Under the pieces are notes generated by a model, which saw nothing but the letters and a program-made list of their open reading frames with translations, was not told the DNA's origin and did no database searches. Of a stretch of DNA of 64,000 nucleotides, positions 42,701 through 51,302 are shown in pieces. The position numbers and the translations under genes are program-made. How positions within the stretch are numbered: position 1 is the stretch's first letter; each line of letters starts with the position of its first letter. This stretch comes from Nitrospira sp. CR1.1 (GTDB taxonomy: Bacteria > Nitrospirota > Nitrospiria > Nitrospirales > Nitrospiraceae): NCBI GenBank assembly GCA_014055465.1, contig WIAF01000010.1:93746-157745 (forward strand). The letters are read 5' to 3'.

Positions 42701-45700
42701 CGCGACGCCAATGGAAATACCACGACCTTGACCTACGACAGCATGAATACCTTCGCGAAGACGACGGTCAATCCGCTGGGGCATGTGGTGACCACCCAAT
42801 ATTACGGGGTGGACGGCGTGGCCACGGACAAGGGGCTCTTTGGCCAGGTCAAGAGCGTAACCGATCCAAACAATCAAACGACGACCAGCGAATATGACGC
42901 CTTCGGCCGCAAGAGCAAAACCACGACTCCGGATGGGCTGATCACCACGGCTACCTACAACTACGGCATAGGTTTCACCATCGGCACCCAGCATGTGTTG
43001 ACGAGCACCTCCGGCGCCGGCCTGGCTACGGCACTTACGAGCGCTACCTACTTTGATGGATTAGGCCGTTCGCTCAAGAAAGAAAGCACCGGACCGGATG
43101 CCAAGATCATTGTGACCGAGGTGCAATACGACAGCCGCGGAGCAGTCCGGAAGAAAAGCTTGGCCTATTTTAAAACCCTCGAATCCGTCACTGGCCGGTG
43201 GGCCACGACAAGCTATGATGCGCTCGGGCGGGTCGTGCGCATGGACAGTCCAGACAGCACCCGGGGCCTCGCTTGCTTCGCAGATTGGGTCACGGTCACG
43301 ATTGATGCGGCCGACCATCGCAAGCGTGAGACTAAAGACGCCTACGGCCGGACGGTTCGTGTCGATGAATATCAAAGTACCACGAGTACTTGTGACACGG
43401 CGGTCGGCACCCCCTATGCTACGACCACTTATCAGTATGACGTACAGGGCAATCTTCTGTCCGTGACGGATGCCAAGGGCAACGTCTCAACTATGACCTA
43501 TGACACCTTAGGCCGGAAGACCGCCATGCATGACCCCGATATGGGGAATTGGAGTTACCTGTACGATGCGGCCGGCAATTTGACCAAGCAGACCGATGCC
43601 AAAGGCCAGGTGCTGTGGTTCCAGTATGATGCGCTCAACCGTCGGGTGCAAAAGGACTTCACGACGCAGAAGGCCGTCGGCTCCGGGGATGTCCGCTACA
43701 CCTATGACGGATCCACAAATAACCGAAAGGGGCGATTGCAACAGGTCGTCGATGCGTCAGGGACGGTCGTGTTCCAGTACGATGGACTCGGTCGTATTAC
43801 CCAGTCGGACAAAACGTTGGATGGCACGACCTACACCACGCAAAGCACCTATGACGGGCTCGGGCGGCTCCTGACGGTGACCTATCCGAGCGCCCCTGCG
43901 AAGACCATTAGTTATGCCTACAATGGGCCGGTGTTGGACAAGGTGTTTGAAAGCACCACCACCTATATTCAGTACATCAACTACAATGCGTTTGGGCAGG
44001 CCGGCACGACGGCCTATGGCAATGGCGTGTCCACCACGATGACCTATGCCAATGCCAGCAATACCGTCTGCAGCCAGCAGAACTTTCGGCTCTGTACCTT
44101 AAAGACGAATGGCCCAGGTTCTGGTGGCGGAGGTGGTGGAGGGGGATCCAATACCACTTATAGTGCTGTGGCCGATTTTTCCGGCACGCAGGGCTTCCAT
44201 GGCTGGTACTACCTGAGCTCAACGGGAGCTCAGCTCACCTGGAACGGTAATTTTTGGAGTGGGACCGACGGCTATATCGGCCTGTGGAACGATGGGGGGC
44301 ATCCGGGCAACAGCACCGATGCCGTGCGCCGCTGGGTGGCGCCCTCTGCTGGCAGCATCCAGATTACCGGTACGACGTTCGATGGGGACACCTCCTGCGG
44401 GATAGATGGTGTTCAGGTGACCATCAAGAAGAATGGGGCCGTCCTGTGGCAGCAGACCATCGCGGCCGGGGATACCACCGGCTACAGTTTCAATCTGTCC
44501 AATACGGTGGCGATGGGAGATCAGCTTGATTTTGTGACGAATAAGCTGACCACCTCGGCCTGCGACAACACCGTGTTCAGGCCCACGATTGTCCTGACGA
44601 CTTCTGGCGGCGGCGGTGGCAGTAGCACGACCTATAGTGCCGTGGCGGACTTCTCTGGGGTACAGGGTCAGCAGGGCTGGTACTACCTGAGCTCAACGGG
44701 AGCCCAACTCACCTGGAATGGCAATTTTTGGAGTGGGACCGACGGCTATATCGGCTTGTGGGACGATGGGAGCCATCCGGGCAACAGCACCGATGCCGTG
44801 CGCCGATGGGTCGCGCCGTCTGCGGGTAGTGTCCAGATCACCGGTACGACCTTCGATGGGGACACCTCCTGCGGGATAGATGGTGTTCAGGTGACCATCA
44901 AGAAGAACGGGGCGGTCCTCTGGCAGCAGACCATCGCCGCCGGGGATACCACCGGCTACAGTTTCAATCTGTCCAATACGGTGGCGACGGGAGATCAGCT
45001 TGATTTTGTGACGAATAAGCTGACCACCTCAGCCTGCGACAATACCGTGTTCATGCCTACGATTGTCCTGACCACAGGCAGTGGTGGTGGCGGCAGTAGT
45101 GGTACGGCCTATCAGGATCTTCGGTATGTCTATACGCCAGACGGCAATGTCAGCGACATCTACGACAACCTGGTGGCGGGAGGAGGCGGGGATCAGCACT
45201 TGAGCTATGACAGCTTGAGTCGGCTGACCTTGGCGAACGGTCCTTATGGGACCAGCGGGACCAATACGTCACTCACGTACACCTACGATGAACTGGGGAA
45301 TCTGACCTTCAATACCCAGGTAGGCACCTACACCTATCCCCCTAGCGGCTCGAGCAGTGTCCGTCCCCATGCGGTTGCGACCGCCGGCAGTAATACCTAC
45401 AGTTACGACGCGAATGGCAACCTGACCAGCGGGGCGGGGCGCACGCTGACCTACAATCTCGAGAACAAGCCCGTAACGGTGACGACGGCGGGCCAAACTA
45501 CCACCTTCGTCTATGACGGCGACGGCGAGCGGGTCAAAAAGAACGCAGGGTCCACGACCACGCGGTATATCAGTAAGCTCTACGAGTGTGACAACACGAG
45601 TTGTTCACGGATGATCTTCGCGGGCGGACAACGCATTGCGACCATCGGTTCCGGTGGAGCGACCTACTATTACCATGCGGACCACCTCGGCTCATCGAGT

Positions 45701-46819
45701 GTGATCACCGACAGCACGGGGTTGAAGGTTCAGTCCATCGCATATTATCCGTACGGCGCGCCACGCATGAATCAGAGCTTGATCACACCGGTCATCGACG
45801 TACCGTATAAGTATACGGGTAAGGAGCTCGATAGTACCACAAACCTCTACTACTACGAGGCACGCTACTACGATGCGACTATAGGGCGCTTTATGAGTGC
45901 AGATACGATCGTTCAAAACCCAAAGGATCCTCAGACGCTAAATCGCTATACATATGTACGAAACAATCCCTATAGGTACACAGATCCAACTGGTCAGCGC
46001 TTCCTGGGCGATGTGGGGAAATTCCTGGGCCGCTATGTAGCGCCCGTAGTGTCGGGGGCTATAGGCTATTGGGTTTGTGGCCCAGCGGGACCGATTTGCG
46101 CCGGCGCAGCATCAGGACTTACACAAGCTGCGGTTGCGCAATCCGAAGGAAAAAATGCCAATTTGGTAAGAGGAACTTTGGGCGGAGCTGCAGGTGTCGT
46201 TGCGATGGGAGTTGCGAATACGCTTCCGGTTTGCGCACAGCTTGGCGGTGCATGTGGATTTGCGGCATCCGGTGCAACCTATGCCGCAATTAACAAGAGA
46301 GACCCGAGAGAAGGGGCAAAGCAAGGCTTGATAGGGGGCGCGATTGCATTGCCTATCATAGTGGCAACATCGTATATAAATGCCAGCGGTCCCTCAGGTT
46401 CAAGAGAATTGACCCCTGATGAAGTTGAATTAGCCCGATCTGTTTTTAGTGAGAAGGTCGATCTATCGTCCGTGCGGATTTACAACTCTAAATACATTTT
46501 ATTGCAGGGGCAACGATTTGCCATGGCTCCAGACGGAAATATCTATTGGCCACAGGATAATGGCAATATGGCTAACAGTTTCCCAAAACTGTTCATTCAC
46601 GAAATGACTCATGTTATGCAATTTCAACACGGCATCAATGTGCTATTTCAAGGGTTTCTCCTACAAGGCGCGAAATACTTGAGTGGTCAGCTGTATGACC
46701 CCTACAAATTTAGTTATGATAAGGACCGCCTATTCAGTGATTATAATATTGAACAGCAAGGTGAATATGCCGTAGAAATCTATAAAGGTACGTACCCTTC
46801 AACCGCAATAGACTATTGA
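39773..46819 (+). CDS. Secreted SpvB/FG-GAP/YD-repeat protein with HExxH metallopeptidase tip
   Basis: A protein of 2348 residues. The ATG at 39773 follows AAGGAG; a signal peptide ends near SPSMAKE. Order: an SpvB-type domain (PFTGMATTSIPIDVVPGRNGVQPNLALTYAS), seven FG-GAP/VCBS repeats (GRWLVGDFNGDGKSDLTYH), a long YD-repeat shell, two near-identical 158-residue modules between poly-Gly linkers, more YD repeats, and the core end RFMSADTIVQNPKDPQTLNRYTYVRNNPYRYTDPTGQ. After this a hydrophobic Gly-rich segment leads to a tip with FIHEMTHVMQFQHG and YNIEQQGEYAVEIY. HExxH plus the later Glu is a zinc-peptidase pattern. This is the architecture of polymorphic YD toxins. Composition becomes AT-richer after about 45900. 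Confidence 0.9.
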   Translation: MRTIRRLPFIFILVLGTALMFMLGSPSMAKETDTDSPIGGVGGAVHADPFTGMATTSIPIDVVPGRNGVQPNLALTYASAGGNGWVGMGWKLEVGAIERQTRWGVPYLPTASDEQAGRVYTIRVNGVSADLVPAPSPASSDEYRAKIEGGFLRVKKLSGGSAGWEVTDKTGKKYLFGTTSSTRMSDPADATRIFKWCLERVEDRDGNFMTVAYAGDQGQAYLDHIDYTGNGATAPTNTVKFYLENRSDAPAMYLGNYLIKTAKRLKTIEVRANSALVRAYALTYSQSTSTSNSILVSIQQTGKDALIDASGAVSGGSVLPAITMGVSSALSNFSNATWSSFGSGGGDLRDRMLVGDFNGDGRNDLAFHAPWMGQILVGISTGTSLSWSAWAGAGTTDLMGRWLVGDFNGDGKSDLTYHDPWGGQLNVFISTGSTFGSAQWGNAGATELKGRWLVGDFNGDGKSDLTYHNPWGGQLYVFPSTGSGFGSAQWGNAGATELIGRWLVGDFNGDGKSDLTYHNPWGGQLYVFPSNGDNFGVAEWGNAGATELNGRWLVGDFNGDGRSDLTYHDPWGGQLNVFVSTGRNFGSASWGNAGATELSGRWLVGDFNGDGKSDLTYHNPWGGQLYVFPSTGSGFGSAQWGNAGATELKDRWIVGDFNGEGKHDLVYMNPWDGGSYMFLSDPNNPLPDLLTSLSNGLGGTTTITYVPSSQYTNAQLPYPVQTTATITTCDNWNSTTSACAGTALTTAHTYSGGYHHIGEREFRGFNYVKVTGPVGPTGEQLLSETWFHQGNDVAVGTNNPNVAHGYTKGLPYRTKVTDATGHVWSDATTAYLADADGVAPFFTPVTQVDASIDNGAKQTRTVYAQYDTYGNVLREDQVGDISTTTDDRTLIRTFANNTADWLLGFPTSETVYEGIGLSLQVAQTTLYYDGTASCGTASTNQTPTLGHLTRTVRWLNGGTNPETRMAYDAMGNILCTRDANGNTTTLTYDSMNTFAKTTVNPLGHVVTTQYYGVDGVATDKGLFGQVKSVTDPNNQTTTSEYDAFGRKSKTTTPDGLITTATYNYGIGFTIGTQHVLTSTSGAGLATALTSATYFDGLGRSLKKESTGPDAKIIVTEVQYDSRGAVRKKSLAYFKTLESVTGRWATTSYDALGRVVRMDSPDSTRGLACFADWVTVTIDAADHRKRETKDAYGRTVRVDEYQSTTSTCDTAVGTPYATTTYQYDVQGNLLSVTDAKGNVSTMTYDTLGRKTAMHDPDMGNWSYLYDAAGNLTKQTDAKGQVLWFQYDALNRRVQKDFTTQKAVGSGDVRYTYDGSTNNRKGRLQQVVDASGTVVFQYDGLGRITQSDKTLDGTTYTTQSTYDGLGRLLTVTYPSAPAKTISYAYNGPVLDKVFESTTTYIQYINYNAFGQAGTTAYGNGVSTTMTYANASNTVCSQQNFRLCTLKTNGPGSGGGGGGGGSNTTYSAVADFSGTQGFHGWYYLSSTGAQLTWNGNFWSGTDGYIGLWNDGGHPGNSTDAVRRWVAPSAGSIQITGTTFDGDTSCGIDGVQVTIKKNGAVLWQQTIAAGDTTGYSFNLSNTVAMGDQLDFVTNKLTTSACDNTVFRPTIVLTTSGGGGGSSTTYSAVADFSGVQGQQGWYYLSSTGAQLTWNGNFWSGTDGYIGLWDDGSHPGNSTDAVRRWVAPSAGSVQITGTTFDGDTSCGIDGVQVTIKKNGAVLWQQTIAAGDTTGYSFNLSNTVATGDQLDFVTNKLTTSACDNTVFMPTIVLTTGSGGGGSSGTAYQDLRYVYTPDGNVSDIYDNLVAGGGGDQHLSYDSLSRLTLANGPYGTSGTNTSLTYTYDELGNLTFNTQVGTYTYPPSGSSSVRPHAVATAGSNTYSYDANGNLTSGAGRTLTYNLENKPVTVTTAGQTTTFVYDGDGERVKKNAGSTTTRYISKLYECDNTSCSRMIFAGGQRIATIGSGGATYYYHADHLGSSSVITDSTGLKVQSIAYYPYGAPRMNQSLITPVIDVPYKYTGKELDSTTNLYYYEARYYDATIGRFMSADTIVQNPKDPQTLNRYTYVRNNPYRYTDPTGQRFLGDVGKFLGRYVAPVVSGAIGYWVCGPAGPICAGAASGLTQAAVAQSEGKNANLVRGTLGGAAGVVAMGVANTLPVCAQLGGACGFAASGATYAAINKRDPREGAKQGLIGGAIALPIIVATSYINASGPSGSRELTPDEVELARSVFSEKVDLSSVRIYNSKYILLQGQRFAMAPDGNIYWPQDNGNMANSFPKLFIHEMTHVMQFQHGINVLFQGFLLQGAKYLSGQLYDPYKFSYDKDRLFSDYNIEQQGEYAVEIYKGTYPSTAIDY
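40822..41815 (+). repeat. Tandem 150-bp FG-GAP coding repeats (seven units)
   Basis: Seven in-frame units of about 50 residues, each with VGDFNGDGxxDL, which is a calcium-binding loop in FG-GAP/VCBS blades. Units three, four and six are almost identical at the DNA level (for example around 41130, 41280 and 41580), showing recent expansion or gene conversion. They could form a beta-propeller of seven blades. Confidence 0.85.
44153..45100 (+). repeat. Twin 474-bp coding modules with Gly linkers
   Basis: Two consecutive in-frame copies of a 158-residue module (TTYSAVADFSG, YYLSSTGAQLTWNGNFWSG, FDGDTSCGIDGVQVTIKKNG, LDFVTNKLTTSACDNTVF) start at 44153 and 44627. The protein copies are over 90% identical by eye. 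Each is bordered by a run of Gly/Ser. They interrupt the YD shell between CTLKTNG and YQDLRYVYTPDG. Confidence 0.9.
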
Positions 46820-46822
46820 AAA

Positions 46823-47245
46823 ATGGCAAGAAATCCGTTGATTTTCATTGTACTGCTAGCAGTTATTTCCTGTACCTTTTTGTCTTGCTCCCGGGGCTTT
46901 ATTGTGACAGTGGAGGGTAAATATGGCGACGCAGTTTATTTCCGTTTCCATGACCCTGTCGACGGTAAGATTACGAAGTACAACGTAATCGAGCTCATCA
47001 TTCAAGAGAAAAAGGAGGGTAATCAGTGGGATGTAATTTGGGCTTTAAGTGGGGAGCAATCGATTGATGAGGTGCAATATGGTAAGAAATATGAGGGCTT
47101 CAACGAGATTACCCAACCACGGGTCCTTTCGCTGAAAGGGGAATATCGTGTGCACGTCAAGGATATGCCAAGGTTCGAGCCTCCTGGATACGGCTATGCC
47201 CGATTTACATTCAATGAAAGTGGGGAAATAGTCATGCTGAGATAA
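46823..47245 (+). CDS. Small lipoprotein, candidate immunity protein
   Basis: A protein of 140 residues starting three bases after the stop of the giant YD protein. A hydrophobic leader ends at a Cys (FIVLLAVISCTFLSCSRG), consistent with a lipoprotein. The mature part, FIVTVEGKYGDAVYFRFHDPVDGKITKYNVIELIIQEKK and later YRVHVKDMPRFEPPGYGYARFTFNESG, is beta-rich and unlike any family I know. Its AT-richer composition matches the toxin-like tip and not the GC-rich shell. In polymorphic toxin loci the gene just after the tip normally encodes the immunity protein, and a periplasmic lipoprotein would suit a tip acting there. This is inference. Confidence 0.7.
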   Translation: MARNPLIFIVLLAVISCTFLSCSRGFIVTVEGKYGDAVYFRFHDPVDGKITKYNVIELIIQEKKEGNQWDVIWALSGEQSIDEVQYGKKYEGFNEITQPRVLSLKGEYRVHVKDMPRFEPPGYGYARFTFNESGEIVMLR

Positions 47246-47312
47246 GTGAAAATTACCGTTGGTCCCCACCAGATCTGTGCGATTCGGAGACATCGGTTCA
47301 CTTTTCTTGGGC

Positions 47313-48170
47313 CTAAAATCTCGCTTCGATATGGCGCCTGAGTGCTAAGTCTGTTTGGTAGTGAATCACCTGGAATCGCTCACCAGTCGGGTCATACTTG
47401 GATTCGACCTCATCCCAAACCGACGTGGCTTCCTGCTTGGCACAGAACGTTTCGATTGGTTTGTGCTCGTTCAACGAGCCATGAGGCCGAGCCCAGTTGT
47501 AGTGGTGTTGCCACTCGGCCAACCGCAATTCCACGTCAGGTGTTCGCGGATCAGTCACAGCCCAGAATTCTTCGCGGTTGGTTTTCTGCGAGCGTTCGAC
47601 TTTGCCATTCAAATGCGGAGAGGCCGGTCGATTGGGGCGGAATTTGATGCAGTGGTCCATGAGCCACTGCTGAGCGGCCATCGCGAAGAATTCGCGACCG
47701 CGATCCGTTTGGACCCGCTGCACAGGAAACGGCATTTCTTCGATGACAGGGTCCAAGAAGACCAGCGTGCTGGCCGCAGTGCGTCGAGGGAACACGGCTA
47801 GACGCGATAGAGTGTGCAGTCATCGACGGCCGTATACTGATAACAGCCCGGGGCAATCTTACACGTGTCGAGTTGCACGCGGTCTCCAGGAATCAGTCGG
47901 GCATACTGATGGCGTGACTTCCGTCGAGCTGGGCGAACCAAAGGGAGCACCTGATTGGTAACCAATACCTTGTGAATCGAGTCGAGCGAGAGGCAGAGAT
48001 CATGATGGCGCCGCAATTCGTGTTGAATCCGGCGCGCCCCTAACTTCCGCTCCGTACGCAGACTCAGAATCAAGGCGCCTCGTGCTCGAAAATGCGTCGG
48101 TTTGGAGATCGGGTGAGACGGCGGCTGCGACTGAGCTTCGCGATCCTTCGCTCAAGGTGGTCGAATACGT
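47313..48170 (-). pseudogene. IS481-type transposase, broken by frameshifts
   Basis: Reading leftward, an N-terminal piece (VFDHLERRIAKLSRSRRLTRSPNRRIFEHEA) ends in a stop. A second piece (LILSLRTERKLGARRIQHELRRHHDLCLSLDSIHKVL, then GDRVQLDTCKI and YTAVDDCTLYRV) ends at 47798. The rest of the integrase core (TAASTLVFLDPVIEEMPFPVQRVQTDRGREFF, SPHLNGKVERSQKTNREEFW, WQHHYNWARPHGSLN) lies in a third frame. The DDE residues are in QLDTC, QTDRG and KVERS. At least two single-base changes break it, so it is inactive. No clear terminal repeats were found. Confidence 0.85.
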
Positions 48171-48470
48171 TTTATGCCATGGGTACCTCTCTGGTCAACT
48201 TCTGGTTTTGGTCGCAGGGATAATCTCCATTGTACTAAGCGCGCGGTAACCTCTCGGTTTCTCTATCTGCCTGATACGGCTGGCGGAGCTGCTTCCAGGG
48301 ATCGTTCCCTCCTTTTGAGTCCCTACCACTGGGGAGATTGTCGATTTAGGTATTCCGGGGTACACCTGATGAACGCCCATTCCAAATGTTCTTGGTTCTC
48401 TGCGACGGCTGAGTGTCTAAGGGGATGGTGCAATAGGGTGCAAAAGAATTCTTTCCGGGAGACCTGCTGT
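48171..48470. other. Leader region of the secretin operon
   Basis: 300 bp between the dead transposase and the secretin gene. The secretin frame happens to be open through it, but it has no family features, and a good ribosome site lies only before 48471. The promoter of the eight-gene operon should be here; I could not identify it by eye. Confidence 0.4.
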
Positions 48471-50903
48471 ATGCGTGAACCCGCTTCGCGACCATGGTCT
48501 GGACTCACGTCTCTGGTCCTCGTGGTGACGTTGTTGGCTGGTTGTGCCTCACCGACCTTGCGACGCGCTGAGCGCTTGGCCGAGGACGGCGAATGGGATA
48601 AAGCCGTGGTGGCCTATCGGGATGCCCTCAAGACGGACCCTTTCGATGAAGCGCTCAAAGACAAACTCGAGGCCGCCAAGCAACAGGCGGCGGTCCCCCA
48701 TTACAGCAATGGACGTCGGGCATTGGAGGAGCGTCGCATCGCGGACGCCCTGACTGAGTTTAAGGCCGCGCTTGGCCTTGACCCGACGAAGGTGGAGCAC
48801 CATACGGGCATGGCGGATGCGCTCCGACTGAAGGAAGCGAACGATCAACTGCACATGGCCGATAAGCTGCTCAACCTGGGCCGTACCGAGGAAGCCCTCA
48901 CGGCCTATGAACGGGCGGTCGAACTCGATCCGCATCTGACGCAAGCCCTGACTCACATCACCGAGATCACGGCACAACAGCGCTCCACGAAGATGTTCGG
49001 CGGATCCAGCCAGCCCATTTCGCTCCGATTCCAAAACGCCAAGCTCAAAGAGGTCTTCGAAATCGTCGCACGGACGGCCGGCCTGAATGTGATCTTCGAT
49101 AAAGAAGTGCGGGACGAACCGATCACGATCTTCCTCAAGGAGATGGCGTTCGACGATGCGCTGAACCTCATCCTGAATACCAATGGCATGGTTGCCCAAC
49201 GGGTGGCGCCCGAGACGCTGTTGATCATGCCGAACAACAAGCAGAAGCAGGCGCAATATCAGGATCTCCTGATGCGGACGTACTACTTGAATAATGCGAA
49301 GGCCAAAGACGCGGTGAATTTGCTCAGGACGATGTTGGAGAGCAAGCATATTTATGTCGATGAGAAGGTGAATGCGATCGTCGTACGTGAGGAGCCGGTA
49401 AAGCTGCAACTCGCTGAGAAATTACTCTTTGCGATCGATCGCCGTGAACCGGAGGTGGAGCTGGACGTCGAGGTGCTGGAGGTTAATCGCACGAAGAGTC
49501 TGAAGTACGGACTGAACTATGCCAAACAAGCCGGAACAGGACTGGTCCCGACGGGCGGATCGGGGGGGATCTCCACGGCGACAACTCAGTTTACGTATCA
49601 GCAGCTCACCTCCATTGGTCCACAAAGTTATCTGTTTACCTTGCCTGCGAGCGTCATCCTGGACTTTTTCAAACAGGAGTCCGATGCCCAGACCCTAGCC
49701 TCTCCCAAACTCCGCGTGATGAATAATAAGGCTGCATCCATCAACGTCGGCGACAAGCAGCCGATCTTGCTCTCCACGACGAACGTGTTGCCGGGTCAAG
49801 CTGCAACGGGCGCGGTGCCGACGACCTCCACGGTCACCTCCATTGAGTTCAAGGACGTGGGCGTCAAATTGACGGTCGAACCGACCATCAATTTGATGAA
49901 CGAAGTGATGATGAAGATCAAGGTGGAGGTCACGCGGTTGGGCGATCAAGTGACCCTGCAGGCCGCGCCGGAGATCAAACAGTTTAAATTCGGCACGCGC
50001 ACGGCAGAAACGGTCTTGATGTTGAAGGATGACGAAACGGTCGTGCTCGCGGGCCTCATTCAGGACGAAAAACGTAAGACTAAGTCCACCATCCCTTTCA
50101 TCGGCGACATTCCCATCCTTGGCGACATTTTGACCTCCAAGCAGGATGATCGAGTGTCCACGGAGGTCGTGTTGACGATTACGCCTCGCGTGGTTCGTAA
50201 CATGGATCTCCCGTCCTCGGCCGCACAGGCCTTTTGGTCGGGGACCGAGAATACCTTCGCGACATCGCAGCTCTATGCTCCGCAAGCGATCCCTGTGTCG
50301 CAGGCAACGAGTCAGAGCCAACGGCCGCATCCTGCTCCCGATTCGTTGGGATCGAAGCCAGGTATGCCTGCAGTCCCACCGAGTAGCGGGGCTCCAGCAA
50401 TCGATACGGGATTGCCCGCTGGAGCAGGATCGGCACAGGAGGCACTTCCGCCATCAGGTCTTCCTACAGTGCCGAACGGGCAGGGCATAGTTCCCATGAC
50501 CCCTGGCTCAGGTGGAGAGCGGGCGACCGGATCTCTGGTGCTCCGGCCGTTGGATGTATCCGCCGCAGTCGGGCAAGAGTTTCGAGTTGACCTGACGGCG
50601 TTGCATCTCGAACAGATCAGCGAGACCTCAGTCACCGTGACATTTGATCCCAAGCTCTTGGAGTTCCATCGAGTGACACCCGGGATGGTTGCACTGGCGT
50701 CTCGCACGGCCGAGGGCCAGGTCATGCTGACGCTGCGCCGCGATGGTGCCGTGCCGTCAGGCGAAGGGCTCCTCGCCATGCTGTTTTTCCAGGCCAAAGC
50801 CCCAGGACAGATTCCGCTGGATCTCCAGGTGTTGCCCGGGAAGGCCTCGCCGGCGGGGACTGATGTCACGGGCACCAGCCGCGCCATCATTCGGGCGCGA
50901 TGA
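48471..50903 (+). CDS. Secretin (GspD/PilQ type) with TPR front and cohesin-like C-terminus
   Basis: A protein of 810 residues. Lipobox VVTLLAGCASPT; then TPR units (AERLAEDGEWDKAVVAYRDALKTDP, AALGLDPTK, EEALTAYERAVELDP); secretin N-domains (ISLRFQNAKLKEVFEIVARTAGLNVIFDKEV, YYLNNAKAKDAVNLLRTML); the secretin pore (LASPKLRVMNNKAASINVGDKQPI, TVEPTINLMNEVMMKIKVEV, VLAGLIQDEKRKTKSTIPFIGDIPILG). After a Pro/Ser linker, the last 125 residues have a cohesin pattern (VGQEFRVDLTALHL, VTFDPKLLEFHRVTPG, LLAMLFFQAKAPG). Secretins form the outer-membrane gate of type II or type IV pilus systems. The ATG at 48471 follows GGGAG. It overlaps the pseudopilin gene by 4 bp. Confidence 0.9.
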   Translation: MREPASRPWSGLTSLVLVVTLLAGCASPTLRRAERLAEDGEWDKAVVAYRDALKTDPFDEALKDKLEAAKQQAAVPHYSNGRRALEERRIADALTEFKAALGLDPTKVEHHTGMADALRLKEANDQLHMADKLLNLGRTEEALTAYERAVELDPHLTQALTHITEITAQQRSTKMFGGSSQPISLRFQNAKLKEVFEIVARTAGLNVIFDKEVRDEPITIFLKEMAFDDALNLILNTNGMVAQRVAPETLLIMPNNKQKQAQYQDLLMRTYYLNNAKAKDAVNLLRTMLESKHIYVDEKVNAIVVREEPVKLQLAEKLLFAIDRREPEVELDVEVLEVNRTKSLKYGLNYAKQAGTGLVPTGGSGGISTATTQFTYQQLTSIGPQSYLFTLPASVILDFFKQESDAQTLASPKLRVMNNKAASINVGDKQPILLSTTNVLPGQAATGAVPTTSTVTSIEFKDVGVKLTVEPTINLMNEVMMKIKVEVTRLGDQVTLQAAPEIKQFKFGTRTAETVLMLKDDETVVLAGLIQDEKRKTKSTIPFIGDIPILGDILTSKQDDRVSTEVVLTITPRVVRNMDLPSSAAQAFWSGTENTFATSQLYAPQAIPVSQATSQSQRPHPAPDSLGSKPGMPAVPPSSGAPAIDTGLPAGAGSAQEALPPSGLPTVPNGQGIVPMTPGSGGERATGSLVLRPLDVSAAVGQEFRVDLTALHLEQISETSVTVTFDPKLLEFHRVTPGMVALASRTAEGQVMLTLRRDGAVPSGEGLLAMLFFQAKAPGQIPLDLQVLPGKASPAGTDVTGTSRAIIRAR

Positions 50904-51298
50904 GGTCAATGGTGAGAGACACACCCCGACATGGCAACCGAGGCTTCACCCTCGTCGAACTGATGATGGTTGTGACGATTGTGGGAATTCTCGCGACGTT
51001 GGCGATTCCCTCATTTCAACGCTCGGTCATCAAGGCCCGTGAGGGGACGCTCAAGTATGACCTGGCCACTATGCGTGACGTGCTGGACCAGTATCGGGCG
51101 GACAAGGGAACCTATCCCCCAGCGCTGGGCGAGTTAGTGCAGGTGGGCTATCTCAAGCGGATTCCCGTCGATCCGTTTACCCACTCGGACCAAACCTGGC
51201 AGGTGATGGCCGATGAAGGAGAGAGCGGCGGCATTGCCGATATCCACAGTGGCAGTCCGCTCGTCGGACCAGAGGGCACTCCCTATAACACATGGTAG
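50900..51298 (+). CDS. GspG/PilE-like pseudopilin
   Basis: A protein of 132 residues with a short basic leader and a class III prepilin signal, RHGNRGFTLVELMMVVTIVGILATLAIPSF. Cleavage would fall between Gly and Phe, with Glu at +5. The rest has ALPNL-like spacing of a pseudopilin (REGTLKYDLATMRDVLDQYRADKGTYPPALGELVQVGYLKRIPVDPFT), close to GspG. It forms a pseudopilus in the periplasm. The prepilin peptidase it needs is not encoded here. Confidence 0.92.
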   Translation: MRSMVRDTPRHGNRGFTLVELMMVVTIVGILATLAIPSFQRSVIKAREGTLKYDLATMRDVLDQYRADKGTYPPALGELVQVGYLKRIPVDPFTHSDQTWQVMADEGESGGIADIHSGSPLVGPEGTPYNTW

Positions 51299-51302
51299 GT
51301 GT

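Noticed and set aside
48174..48470. N-terminal extension of the secretin by 99 residues
   Set aside because: The extension has no domain, would bury the lipoprotein signal sequence, and the start at 48471 has its own ribosome site.
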